Source of the DNA: a bacterium
Lineage (GTDB): Bacteria > Planctomycetota > UBA8108 > UBA1146
Direction of reading: 5' to 3'
DNA: 34,366 nt
NCBI GenBank assembly: GCA_029976805.1
Contig: JAPOLY010000028.1
Coordinates: forward strand, 1 to 34,366
In this document: one piece after another, positions 7,834 through 15,923 of the stretch
Layout of the letters: each line of letters begins with the position of its first letter
Numbering within the stretch: position 1 is the stretch's first letter
Made by a program: the position numbers and the translations under genes
The notes under the pieces: generated by a model
The model's input: only the letters and a program-made list of their open reading frames with translations
Told to the model about the DNA's origin: nothing
The model's database searches: none

Positions 7834-8942
7834 ACCCGTTCGCCGACATCGCCTGTAACCTCAACCTGCATGCCATCCACCACTTCCCCAATGACCCAGG
7901 CGGTTTCACCCAGATCACGGAATTGCTGCAGGATGGTTTCACTCGAGGCACGATCCACGATGACCGTCATTCCGATTCCCTGATTGAAGACCCGGTCCAT
8001 CTCCTCCGTGGCAACAGGTCCCTTCTCCTCGATCAGTGAAAAGATCGATGGTCGATCCCAGGCGGATCGGTGCAGAATTGCTCCCTGGCCTGCGCCAAGA
8101 ACACGGGGAATATTTTCCAGCAATCCACCACCCGTGATATGAGCCAATGCATGAACTGAAGAGCGGTGGTTCTCCAAAATAGCCAGCAGCGATTTGACGT
8201 AGATGCGGGTCGGTCTCATCAACTCTTCACCCAGAGTGTGTCCCCAGTTTGCGGGATCCTGATCGAGGGGCATTGCGTTTTCCCCATCCATCAACACTCG
8301 TCTCACCAAGGAGAAGCCATTGGAATGTACACCGTTGGAAGCGAGTCCAATGATCACATCCCCCGCTGCCACCTTGGCTCCATCGAGGATTTCTTCCTTT
8401 TCGACCACTCCCACTGAAAAACCGGCCAGATCCAGTTCGCCGGGTTGATAGAAACCGGGCATCTCTGCGGTCTCTCCACCGAGCAAGGCGCAACCACTTT
8501 GGCGACAGCCCTCAGCGATGCCCTCAACGACGACGGCGATCGCTTCCGGAGAAATCTTTCCGGTCGCAACGTAGTCGAGGAAGAAGAGCGGTCGTGCTCC
8601 ACCGACCACGAGATCATTGACACACATCGCCACCAGATCGATGCCGACCGTATCCAGTTTCTTGCACGCAAAGGCGACCTTGAGTTTTGTACCGACACCA
8701 TCGGTGGCCCCTACGAGAATCGGATCCTTGAGCGGCTTGCCGAAAAGCTGTCCTGCTCCATCGAGCAGACGGAAGAAACCACCAAACGCTCCATGGGATC
8801 CATCCAGCACCCGTTCATCCTGGGTCGACTGAACCGCATCACGAATACGTGAGACCACTTCGTTTCCCGCGTCGATGTCGACACCGGCATCGCGATAGGA
8901 GACTTTCCCTGATTGGGATTCGACAGGTGTATCATCGACCAC
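7818..8942 (-). CDS. purM: Phosphoribosylformylglycinamidine cyclo-ligase PurM (AIR synthase)
   Basis: PurM closes the imidazole ring of AIR using ATP in de novo purine synthesis. Diagnostic segments are GATDGVGTKLKVAF, GIDLVAMCVNDLVVGGARPLFFLDY, LLGGETAEMPGFY, GLASNGVHSNGFSL, PTRIYVKSLL and AHITGGGLLENIPRVL. The frame extends upstream, but the best start is GTG 8942: GGGAGGAG lies seven bases before it, and it overlaps the stop of the upstream gene. That gives 374 residues against 345 in E. coli, with a short polar N-terminal extension. Translation is probably coupled to the upstream membrane protein (11-base overlap). GGETAEMPG distinguishes it from SelD/SenC-like relatives. Confidence 0.95.
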   Translation of the reverse strand: MVDDTPVESQSGKVSYRDAGVDIDAGNEVVSRIRDAVQSTQDERVLDGSHGAFGGFFRLLDGAGQLFGKPLKDPILVGATDGVGTKLKVAFACKKLDTVGIDLVAMCVNDLVVGGARPLFFLDYVATGKISPEAIAVVVEGIAEGCRQSGCALLGGETAEMPGFYQPGELDLAGFSVGVVEKEEILDGAKVAAGDVIIGLASNGVHSNGFSLVRRVLMDGENAMPLDQDPANWGHTLGEELMRPTRIYVKSLLAILENHRSSVHALAHITGGGLLENIPRVLGAGQGAILHRSAWDRPSIFSLIEEKGPVATEEMDRVFNQGIGMTVIVDRASSETILQQFRDLGETAWVIGEVVDGMQVEVTGDVGERVQIVS

Positions 8943-9444
8943 GGGCCAACTCCTCCCTCTGGACCTCCCAGAGCCATTTTTCATCCAGATCATGTTTGCG
9001 AAGCAATCTTCGGCTGCGTCGAGCCCGACCTTCGTCGCCCATCTTGCGAGCAATTTGCCAGTCGAGGAAGAGCAGGTCGATGTCTCGACCGTCCATCTTC
9101 AGACCGCGATCGAGGGAAACACGCGCCTCTTCCAGACGTCCGCGCAGATAGCAGCGCTGGGCATCATCCAGTGCGGCCTCCACTTCCCTCCGGGTCGTTT
9201 CAATCCGGTCTTCAGAGGTCCAGCGGATCGACCAAATGACGGTCACGAGTGTACAGAAAAGTCCTCCCAGAAAACTGGTGGCGAGGAACAGTCCGCGATC
9301 TTCGCCGACCCGCAGGTGAGAAGCCAGATGGAGGATCCAGCTGGCAGTGCCAAAGAGGAACAGAAGCAGTCCATAGGCATAACGCCCATAAAACAGCAAC
9401 GGCAATCCCGGAATGACAGAAGACAGCACCAGCAAGGCTCGCAA
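8932..9444 (-). CDS. Small membrane protein with helical C-terminal repeat region
   Basis: A 170-residue protein of unknown function. Two to three hydrophobic helices come first (LLVLSSVIPGLPLLFYG, YGLLLFLFGTASWILHLA, LATSFLGGLFCTLVTVIWSI). They are followed by a charged cytoplasmic part with a TPR-like pattern (AALDDAQRCYLRGRLEEARVSL). I prefer the TTG start at 9444 because GGAGG precedes it by six bases. A longer version from TTG 9501 has no such signal and would run into the divergent thiE promoter. The gene overlaps purM by 11 bases, so the two are co-transcribed, but no functional link to purine synthesis is evident. Confidence 0.7.
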   Translation of the reverse strand: MRALLVLSSVIPGLPLLFYGRYAYGLLLFLFGTASWILHLASHLRVGEDRGLFLATSFLGGLFCTLVTVIWSIRWTSEDRIETTRREVEAALDDAQRCYLRGRLEEARVSLDRGLKMDGRDIDLLFLDWQIARKMGDEGRARRSRRLLRKHDLDEKWLWEVQREELARGR

Positions 9445-9500
9445 GAAAGACCTCCAACCGGTCTTCAGTGTAAGGTCCCGGGAACCCGGAGGGGAGCACA

Positions 9501-10676
9501 ATGGGATGGGTTGATGCTGACCCTTCCAAAGAGGAATCTGTGATCATGAAACCAATCTTCAATGAACACTCATTCGAGGCCGCAGATGCCCCCGGGATTC
9601 TCAGAACACTGGACGCCGCCTTCCAGCGTTTGACGGAGGGACTCCGCAGTGTTGAGGATCCCACCCGCTTTCACCTGCAAAATCAGGTCCTCGCCGGTCA
9701 CTGGCAGGATCTGCGCCGAAAATCCGGCAACCTGCGCCAGCTTCTTGAAACCCGAGTGGGGAGCCTGGCCCCCTACAGGGATTTGGGAGGAGACCCCCTA
9801 CTGGAGGTTGCCGGCACGGGCAAACATGCCTCCCTCGGGAATCTGCTTCTCGCCAATCTGTCCCGTTGCCGCGAATCGGCCCGCTCCATCGAGGAACTCC
9901 TGAGACTGATCGACCCCGACCTGTCGCGGGCAATGCAGGAGATTCGCTACGGAATCTATGCCCAACAGCAGGTCATGGAGGGACTTCTCCACAGGGGAAG
10001 GACTCTTCAGGATCGGCGGCTTTACGTTCTTGTCACCGAATCCCTGTGCCGCGGTGACCTGTATGAGACCACGGCGGCGGCCTTGCGGGGTGGTGCCAGC
10101 ATCGTTCAACTGCGAGAAAAAGATCGCCCCAGCGGAGAACTTCTCGAAATCGCCCGCAAACTCCGGAAGTTGACCCTCGAGCATGACGCCGTCTTCCTGA
10201 TCAATGACGACGTCACCGTCGCCAGTCTCAGTGGCGCGGATGGAGTTCATTTGGGACAGCAGGATCTTGAGCCCAGGGAGGCCCGCAAGATTCTCGGACC
10301 GGATGCGATCATCGGTCTCTCGACCCACTGTCGGGATCAGGCCGCCGCTGCGGCCCCCCTCGGTGCCGACTACATCGGAGTGGGACCGATCCATGAAACA
10401 CAAACCAAGGAACATCGCGAAGCGGTGGGCCCCGAGTACATCCGTGTTGCCCGGGAGGCGACCCCCCTTCCCGGTTATGCCATTGGCAGGGTTGATCACA
10501 CCACGATTGACCGTGTGATGGCTGCCGGTGCTGATCGGGTGGCGGTCTGCACGGGGATCATTGCACAAGAGGATCCTGAAGCGGCGACGCGTCACCTCAT
10601 CGAGCGGATCGAGGCCGGTCTGGACTCCACACCGCCTGTCGCAAAGCCTGAACGTGAATCCCACGCCCATGACTGA
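9501..10676 (+). CDS. thiE: ThiD2-ThiE fusion: HMP-P kinase domain plus thiamine-phosphate synthase
   Basis: A 391-residue two-domain protein. Residues about 32-175 (LRTLDAAFQRLTEGLRSVED ... LLLANLSRCRESARSIEEL) match the pattern of the ThiD2 domain, described as a monofunctional hydroxymethylpyrimidine phosphate kinase. Residues about 178-380 are ThiE, which joins HMP-PP to the thiazole phosphate: VQLREKD, LINDDVTVA, DGVHLGQQDL, IGLSTH, DYIGVGPIHETQTK. Fusing the two steps lets one protein make and use HMP-PP. GGAGG lies about eight bases before ATG 9501; ATG 9546 is an alternative start and leaves both domains intact. The 3' end overlaps the next gene by 8 bases. Confidence 0.85.
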   Translation: MGWVDADPSKEESVIMKPIFNEHSFEAADAPGILRTLDAAFQRLTEGLRSVEDPTRFHLQNQVLAGHWQDLRRKSGNLRQLLETRVGSLAPYRDLGGDPLLEVAGTGKHASLGNLLLANLSRCRESARSIEELLRLIDPDLSRAMQEIRYGIYAQQQVMEGLLHRGRTLQDRRLYVLVTESLCRGDLYETTAAALRGGASIVQLREKDRPSGELLEIARKLRKLTLEHDAVFLINDDVTVASLSGADGVHLGQQDLEPREARKILGPDAIIGLSTHCRDQAAAAAPLGADYIGVGPIHETQTKEHREAVGPEYIRVAREATPLPGYAIGRVDHTTIDRVMAAGADRVAVCTGIIAQEDPEAATRHLIERIEAGLDSTPPVAKPERESHAHD

Positions 10677-11277
10677 ATCCCCTGCGAAAGAGGGTTGGCT
10701 CAAACGCCTCTACCAGCGGATCCTGGATGAGGCAGATACCCGCAGGGGTCCAGCAGTGTTGGCAGCCGTTTCCTTTGCGGAGTCGAGTTTCTTCCCCATC
10801 CCTCCGGATCCCTTGCTGATCGCACTCGGATTGGGGAACCCGAAGAGAGCAATCCCCCTCGCTCTGATGACCACCGTTGCTTCCGTCGCCGGAGGCCTTC
10901 TCGGTTATGTCATCGGTGTGTGGGCCTTCGATACCATCGGGCTCGCCATCATCGACTTTTTCAACGCCCGGGAAACATACGACAAGGTCGCTGAGAGTTT
11001 CCTCGAAATCGGTTTTTTGGCAGTTCTGGCAGCAGCCCTGACGCCCATCCCCTACAAGGTTTTCACGATTGCCGCTGGAGCAGCGGGGATGCCTTTGGTG
11101 ATCTTCATCAGCGCCAGTCTTCTGGGCCGTGGAGCCCGCTTTGTCGGCGAGGGCATCCTGATCCGCATCTTTGGGGATCAGGTGAAGGAATTTATCGATC
11201 GCTGGTTCGGCTGGTTGACGCTCGGGGCCCTGCTCCTCGGTATCCTCGGATTCTTCGCTCTCAAGTTCCTCGGTTAA
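10669..11277 (+). CDS. YqaA/DedA-like VTT-domain membrane protein
   Basis: A 202-residue integral membrane protein starting at ATG 10669 inside the thiE stop region (8-base overlap), so translation is probably coupled. The VTT/SNARE-associated core is recognisable in AAVSFAESSFFPIPPDPLLI, the Gly-rich helix VASVAGGLLGYVIGVWAF, and TPIPYKVFTIAAGAAGM followed by SLLGRGARF. It ends with a hydrophobic helix (LGALLLGILGFFALKFL). DedA-superfamily members are linked to lipid-carrier or phospholipid flipping and membrane homeostasis; the YqaA branch is uncharacterised in most species. There is no evident tie to thiamine. It converges on the ChaN-like gene without a clear terminator. Confidence 0.85.
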   Translation: MTESPAKEGWLKRLYQRILDEADTRRGPAVLAAVSFAESSFFPIPPDPLLIALGLGNPKRAIPLALMTTVASVAGGLLGYVIGVWAFDTIGLAIIDFFNARETYDKVAESFLEIGFLAVLAAALTPIPYKVFTIAAGAAGMPLVIFISASLLGRGARFVGEGILIRIFGDQVKEFIDRWFGWLTLGALLLGILGFFALKFLG

Positions 11278-11311
11278 CCCACGACCCAATCACCGGACCT
11301 GCTCACTCGGT

Positions 11312-12892
11312 CTACTCTCTCCACCACTCCAGGATCATCTCGTGGAGAAGGGTTTCAGGATCCTCGTCTCCCTCGTACAACGTCCAGGCCATCGGCTCGC
11401 CGGCCGCAATTCGGGCTGAGACTTCCCGTTTCCATGACGCCTCATGATCCTGCACACCGATGACGTGTACACCAGGACCCGGGTGGGCTTCCGCAGGGGC
11501 CTCTGAGAGCCCCTCCATGCCAAACCAGCCAGGGCCTGAGCGGCTCGCGACCAGCACCTTTGGCCAATCCCGATCGCCGGCAGCACTCGTCAGAATCACC
11601 TCTACTCCTGCACCGGTTCCCGCAAGCACGCAACGCTGCGGATCGATGTCATAGTGAAGGAAGAGTTGTTCCCGCAACCGGTCGAGGGCGAAGTCGAGAA
11701 CGGAGAGATCCTCGATCCGATGATCCTTCGCCAACCAATCCCCTCCCTTGCCAGAGGAGTAGGTCTGTTCGACAACGACGATGGTGACATTTTCTCCATG
11801 AACTTCTCGAAGGCGTTCCAATTCAGCAGTGGGCTCCGATTCGGCAGAACCGAGCCAGATCAATGCCGGGTTTTTGGAACCGTTACGTGGAGCAGAATCG
11901 ATCTGGTAACGCAAAGGTCTGGGTGAAAGGATCGCCTGGCTTCCCGCATACAGACCCCGTGCAACCGCCTCAGATCTGACAAGCCAATCAGCGCGGTAAC
12001 GATCGGTGTTTACCGTGACAGCGGAAAGATCATAAACAGGGACAATATCCACGGTCCCCACCTGCAGACGGGGGTTTCTCAAGTTCAACTGGTGAACAGT
12101 GCCATCTTTTTCGAGGCTGTGAAATCCGCCATTGACGTGGACCACTGCCGCTTCCGGGGTCTCTTGAATTGCAAGATCGATCGACTCCGCCATGGTGTTG
12201 TCCCATAAGCTCTGGACCTTCTCGACACGATCTTCAGGGGATCCGGATGCGGGAGCATGACCATGTCCACGGACGGTTCGATCGTAGCGTTCCCAATATC
12301 GTTCGGTTCCCGGGAGAAGGTCTTTGGCGATGGTTCCTCTCTCTTCCCCGGAAAGAGCTTCCAGGCCCCCACCAAACGCAGCCTTTCTCCAAACCGCAGA
12401 GGGTACATTGGCGGCAATCACCGGGACCTTTTGATCCTTGGCCCATTCGATGATGGCCCGGTAACCGGTGTCGTAGTTGCCCCACAGGTTGGAGCTTTCA
12501 CGAAACTCGGTTTCCGACATCTCACCGGCCAGATAACGATCCAGCACGTTCTGCACGTCTCTACTGAACATCTCCATCGAGAGAATGAAGGGCCGGCCGG
12601 CGGCTTCGTGTCGCGAGTGCAACTGACGAATCAGTTCCATTTCCATGCGGTGGGTTTCATGGTCGAGATGTGTTTCACCCAGAAAGACCACATCCTTGTT
12701 GGATAGATCTTCGACCATTTCCTGAAGAGATGCTTCTTTTCCGGTCACCCCGTCAAAGAAACGAAGACGATCGGAAGAAGAAGCTCCATCAGGAGTCATC
12801 TGACAACCGGAAATCAGAAGCAGTGAAACAAGAAAATAGATTCCGGTACCACTGAGGGTCCGATTCAGGGTGAGGGACTCGTGCTTGACCAT
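11312..12892 (-). CDS. ChaN-like lipoprotein with C-terminal pseudo alpha/beta-hydrolase domain
   Basis: A 526-residue predicted lipoprotein; the lipobox LLISGC follows a hydrophobic signal. Residues about 40-280 form a ChaN/DUF399 domain of the Tiki/EreA superfamily, with VVFLGETHLDHETHRMEMEL, ILSMEMFSRDVQ, VPVIAANVP and VVHVNGGFHSLEKDG. ChaN proteins are linked to haem binding or iron uptake, though their activity is unsettled. Residues about 320-526 look like an alpha/beta hydrolase of esterase type (DIDPQRCVLAGTGAGVEVIL), but the usual GxSxG elbow reads GTGAG, so the nucleophile Ser is missing and the domain is probably non-catalytic. I start at ATG 12892; TTG 12904 is possible. It overlaps gmhB by 28 bases and is the last gene of the heptose operon. 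Confidence 0.8.
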   Translation of the reverse strand: MVKHESLTLNRTLSGTGIYFLVSLLLISGCQMTPDGASSSDRLRFFDGVTGKEASLQEMVEDLSNKDVVFLGETHLDHETHRMEMELIRQLHSRHEAAGRPFILSMEMFSRDVQNVLDRYLAGEMSETEFRESSNLWGNYDTGYRAIIEWAKDQKVPVIAANVPSAVWRKAAFGGGLEALSGEERGTIAKDLLPGTERYWERYDRTVRGHGHAPASGSPEDRVEKVQSLWDNTMAESIDLAIQETPEAAVVHVNGGFHSLEKDGTVHQLNLRNPRLQVGTVDIVPVYDLSAVTVNTDRYRADWLVRSEAVARGLYAGSQAILSPRPLRYQIDSAPRNGSKNPALIWLGSAESEPTAELERLREVHGENVTIVVVEQTYSSGKGGDWLAKDHRIEDLSVLDFALDRLREQLFLHYDIDPQRCVLAGTGAGVEVILTSAAGDRDWPKVLVASRSGPGWFGMEGLSEAPAEAHPGPGVHVIGVQDHEASWKREVSARIAAGEPMAWTLYEGDEDPETLLHEMILEWWRE

Positions 12893-13425
12893 GATTCCAT
12901 CCAATCAACGGCTTCCGATAGGTCGGCCACGTGGGCGTCGATCTGCAGCCCGTCTGGCAGAGGCGATTCCCCCCGGCCTGTTTTGACGCGGACTTTCGTC
13001 ATTCCCAGTTTATCCGCCGCCTGCATGTCGACGACAGAATCCCCGACCATGACCGAAGAGGTGAGGTCGATTTCGAATTCCTCTGCCGCCTCTTCCAGCA
13101 TTCCCGTATCCGGTTTACGGCAACGGCAACCATCCTCGGGGTGGTGGGGACAATGCTTGATTGCGAGAACCTGCACCCCCCAGGAGTTCATGTCCTTCAG
13201 CAATCGCTGGTGAATCTGTTGAACAATCTCTTCTGTCGTCCACCCACGACCAATCGCAGACTGATTGGTGACGACGACGACCGGAAGACCCAGCCTTCCC
13301 AATCGGGCCAGGGCTTCAGCCGTGAAATCGTAGTAACGGAACTGATCGGGATCGCGAATCGCCTCGAGGACAAATTCGTTGATCACCCCATCCCTGTCGA
13401 GGAACGCAACCTGTTTTGCACTCAC
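12865..13425 (-). CDS. gmhB: D-glycero-D-manno-heptose 1,7-bisphosphate 7-phosphatase, GmhB-like
   Basis: A 186-residue HAD-superfamily phosphatase that removes the 7-phosphate from heptose bisphosphate on the way to ADP-heptose for LPS or glycoprotein synthesis. The nucleophile and acid/base are Asp10 and Asp12 in FLDRDGVIN. VVVVTNQSAIGRGW, the zinc loop HCPHHPEDGCRCRKPD and VMVGDSVVDMQAA complete the GmhB signature. The start is GTG 13425, overlapping the gmhA stop in a GTGA arrangement (4 bases); frames reaching further upstream have no homology. HisB-N is a relative, but the neighbouring GmhA supports the heptose role. Confidence 0.9.
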   Translation of the reverse strand: MSAKQVAFLDRDGVINEFVLEAIRDPDQFRYYDFTAEALARLGRLGLPVVVVTNQSAIGRGWTTEEIVQQIHQRLLKDMNSWGVQVLAIKHCPHHPEDGCRCRKPDTGMLEEAAEEFEIDLTSSVMVGDSVVDMQAADKLGMTKVRVKTGRGESPLPDGLQIDAHVADLSEAVDWMESWSSTSPSP

Positions 13426-14069
13426 TCCCCGGTACCACCGTCGGAACCTTTGGCCAGATCTTCCCTGACCAGAGTCCTGAAGCCATCGATGATCATATGA
13501 GTCATGATCATGTGTGCGTCTTGTGCCGGCTGCATTTCGTGAATCTCCACGTGCAGAGGGTGCTGAACCAGATCTTTCAGGGCTCCTCCTGAGAAACCGG
13601 TCATCGCTGAGGTGACGCAGCCCAATTGCCGGGCCCGTTCCATCGCTGCGACCAGATTGGGGGAATTTCCAGAACCACTCATCGTCAGAACCAGATCTCC
13701 CGGGCGAGCCCATTGCTGGACCTGCTCAGTAAAGACTGCTTCGAAACCGATGTCGTTACCCAAGGCGGTCAGGGTCGAAGGGCTGTCATTGAGGGAAAGC
13801 ACCTTCAGGCGTCGTGGCTCTTCGAAGGGAATCGCATAAGTGGCCAGATCCTCTGCCAGGTGAGAAGCGGTGGCAGCACTGCCCCCATTACCAAAAACAA
13901 GCAGCTGGCGATCATCCTTCCAGGCCTGGAAGACTTCTGCTGTCCACCGGGCCACGGCAGCGATCTCGATGGCCTCGATGGCCGCCTGACTCCGCTGACG
14001 GTATTCGTCCAACGATCGGGCCAGATCTCCTGCAAGAGAATCGGTTTGCGGATGTGCATCCTGAGACAT
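13422..14069 (-). CDS. gmhA: Sedoheptulose-7-phosphate isomerase, GmhA-like SIS protein
   Basis: A 215-residue SIS-domain protein. GmhA converts sedoheptulose 7-phosphate to heptose 7-phosphate, the first ADP-heptose step. Sugar-phosphate binding segments are LLVFGNGGSAATASHLAEDL, the second-helix region LSLNDSPSTLTALGND, and LTMSGSGNSPNLVAAMERA, then GGALKDL and QDAHMIMTHMIIDGF near the end. The ATG at 14069 follows GGAGGAAACACCC with ideal spacing; longer frames from 14201 add an Arg-rich stretch without homology. DiaA and other SIS proteins are similar, so the call rests partly on overlap with gmhB. It is the first gene of a three-gene operon and diverges from the TIM-barrel gene. Confidence 0.85.
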   Translation of the reverse strand: MSQDAHPQTDSLAGDLARSLDEYRQRSQAAIEAIEIAAVARWTAEVFQAWKDDRQLLVFGNGGSAATASHLAEDLATYAIPFEEPRRLKVLSLNDSPSTLTALGNDIGFEAVFTEQVQQWARPGDLVLTMSGSGNSPNLVAAMERARQLGCVTSAMTGFSGGALKDLVQHPLHVEIHEMQPAQDAHMIMTHMIIDGFRTLVREDLAKGSDGGTGE

Positions 14070-14184
14070 GGGTGTTTCCTCCAGACATGAGTCAGGATAC
14101 ATCTTCACGACTCGGGGGGTAGGATCTTGCCGAAGGAGCCTTCTCCGACGATTCTGGAAACGCCGAGTGCAGGAAAGGAACGTC

Positions 14185-15219
14185 ATGCTGTGTCTCACCA
14201 CCCGTTGGGTGCCATGGAGTGACGAAAACCCACAGGATCGACTGCGTACGATCCTCGATCTGGATATTCCGGGGATCGTCCTCAGTCCCGAGGACCCCCT
14301 CGATCAGTGGTCAATGCTGGCCAGGGAGATTACCGGTTCGCGACATTCCCTTCCTGCGGCCACTGCCCCGGTTCCTGAAAAGCCTTTTCTTCCCCGGCAA
14401 TCGCGACGTCTCCCCCGTCTGGACGCCCTTGAGGAGAGTGAGGCAAAGGCCGCACGATCGGTCACCCTCTCCGCGCTGGCCCACTGCAGGGATCTGGGAA
14501 TTCCGGCCCTGATTCTGACGCCGTCTTTGCTGCCACAGGAATCGGACCGTGCATCCCTGTTCATCAGGCAACGCCAATGGCAAAAAGAAAAGTTCCGCTG
14601 CGAAAATGCGGTCACTCCCGGTGATGTGGAAAGTGCGGCGGCAGCGGAGATTCAAATCCTGAAGGAGCGATCGGATTATCAGCGATTTCTGAAGGTCTGG
14701 CACAAACAGCTGCTGCCCATCCGCTCACGCAGGGACGCTCTCTTCAAAAATCTGGACCCGCTCCTGAATGAGGCGGATCGTTGTCAGGTGACGCTCCTGA
14801 TTCGCGAATCATCCGACCCCTGGAATCCTCTCGCCCGCGACGAAATGACTGCCGTCTTTCAGACCTTTTCCGGGGCACCGATGCGATTCCTCTTCGATCC
14901 TGCCGCGGAATCACGCTCCAGGGATCTTCTGGCAAACGAACTCGATGCGCCCTCACCCCTCCCGGATGAAAACCCGGCGGGCATGGTTCTGGGAGATTTC
15001 AATGCGGGTGGAGAAGAAACACTGCCGGGCCATGGATTGTATAATCCGAAATCTCTTTTCTTCAGTGAAGAAGCGGCGTTCTCCTATCCCCTGCACATTC
15101 TGGATCCAGCCCCCGGACCCAACCCCGGTGATTTCCCCGAAACCATCGAACTCTGCCGGAATCTGGGCATCGACGGCGCCCCCCCTCCCGAACCGGGAGA
15201 ACCCTGGATCATCTTTTGA
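14185..15219 (+). CDS. Sugar-phosphate isomerase/epimerase-like TIM-barrel protein
   Basis: A 344-residue protein resembling the xylose isomerase-like/AP endonuclease 2 TIM-barrel superfamily. The pattern of strands is visible in DIPGIVLSPEDP, LAHCRDLGIPALILTPSL, CQVTLLIRESSDPWNP, MRFLFDPA and MVLGDFNAGGEETLPGHG. The classic metal-ligand Glu/Asp/His set is only partly evident, so enzyme activity is uncertain. A long linker (residues about 53-90) departs from the usual fold. ATG 14185 has AGGAAAGGAA just upstream. It diverges from the gmhA operon with about 115 bases between starts, so the two may share control. Substrate unknown. Confidence 0.6.
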   Translation: MLCLTTRWVPWSDENPQDRLRTILDLDIPGIVLSPEDPLDQWSMLAREITGSRHSLPAATAPVPEKPFLPRQSRRLPRLDALEESEAKAARSVTLSALAHCRDLGIPALILTPSLLPQESDRASLFIRQRQWQKEKFRCENAVTPGDVESAAAAEIQILKERSDYQRFLKVWHKQLLPIRSRRDALFKNLDPLLNEADRCQVTLLIRESSDPWNPLARDEMTAVFQTFSGAPMRFLFDPAAESRSRDLLANELDAPSPLPDENPAGMVLGDFNAGGEETLPGHGLYNPKSLFFSEEAAFSYPLHILDPAPGPNPGDFPETIELCRNLGIDGAPPPEPGEPWIIF

Positions 15220-15351
15220 AGGCTTTGGGATTCTGGATATGGGGAGGAAGTGATCCCGAACGTGGCCGCTGTTTTTGAAAGACGCATCGGGCATCGGTGA
15301 CGACGTGGGGATGAACCGGGTGCCTGAATCAGCAGACCCGCTGTCTCATCA

Positions 15352-15417
15352 CTCGAAAAAAGAAAAAAGAGACCCAACCCAGAAGGGGGAAATTAGGGGA
15401 ATGTTCCGGGCCGGGTC
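15352..15417 (-). terminator. Intrinsic terminator on the minus strand with no known gene upstream
   Basis: On the minus strand, GACCCGGCCC (15417-15408) can pair with GGGTTGGGTC (15380-15371), ten pairs including two G-T, across a 27-base loop. TCTTTTTTCTTTTTTCG follows. The plus strand has no matching T-tract. No minus-strand gene ends here, so it implies an unrecognised minus-strand transcript or blocks antisense transcription into the TIM-barrel gene. Confidence 0.5.
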
Positions 15418-15538
15418 TTCAGGAACGAATGAAATCGTCGTGTCGGGACAGATTTGTGAATCTCTCTGGCAGGCGATCCGCACCCAAGCGGTGCATGAAT
15501 CACAGAGGCAGAGGGCAGCCACTCCAGACAACAGTCCA

Positions 15539-15572
15539 TCAAATGAAGACCAAGGGTCATTCAAATGAAGAC
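15539..15572. repeat. 12-bp direct repeat, 22 bp apart
   Basis: TCAAATGAAGAC occurs at 15539-15550 and again at 15561-15572, a 22-bp start-to-start distance close to two helical turns. This spacing suits two protein-binding half sites on one face of the DNA. It lies in the non-coding gap upstream of the aminotransferase-pgi pair. Confidence 0.55.
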
Positions 15573-15923
15573 ATTGCGGGGGCCAACTTCACAAACGGGA
15601 TCCCCAGATCCCGCAGACATGGATCGATCAAATCGAACCCAGCCTGTCGTCCTGACGCAAATCTGACCTGAAAAGTTTGCAACCTGCGGGAACTTTGACC
15701 CATCCGCAAAAGCCACAAAATCTCTCCGAGTCTGATTCTCGACTCCCGACGATTGTCTACAGGTTCTCCACGAGTTTCCAGTGCTTTTTTCGACTTTCTG
15801 GGTCAGATCAAGGATTCATTGCCCCACCGGCCGGAGGGGCCTATCCTTCACATTCGAGCCTCTTGGGGCCCATTTGGGGACAATTTCCCCTACTACGTGA
15901 ACCTTTCCGTCTGGAGTTCGATT

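Larger units (their letters stand above)
15220..15923. other. Non-coding gap of 0.7 kb with repeats and an orphan terminator
   Basis: No reading frame here looks like a protein. The gap contains a minus-strand terminator (15352-15417), a 12-bp direct repeat (15539-15572), a perfect inverted repeat GGGATC-CCCA-GATCCC (15598-15613), an AAAGTT/AACTTT hairpin (15673-15696) and a GGGGA/TCCCC hairpin near 15877-15891. It is likely to hold the aminotransferase promoter and perhaps an RNA gene on the minus strand. Confidence 0.5.

Noticed and set aside
7818..8942. AIR-synthase-like protein as a SelD/SenC partner of the SenB-like enzyme
   Set aside because: The segments GGETAEMPGFY and ITGGGLLENIPRVL are diagnostic of PurM, and it lacks the Cys/Sec-containing glycine-rich N-terminus of SelD.
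15275..15568. Short plus-strand frames in the 0.7-kb gap
   Set aside because: Polar, low-complexity products with no ribosome site or recognisable domain, overlapping repeats and a terminator hairpin.
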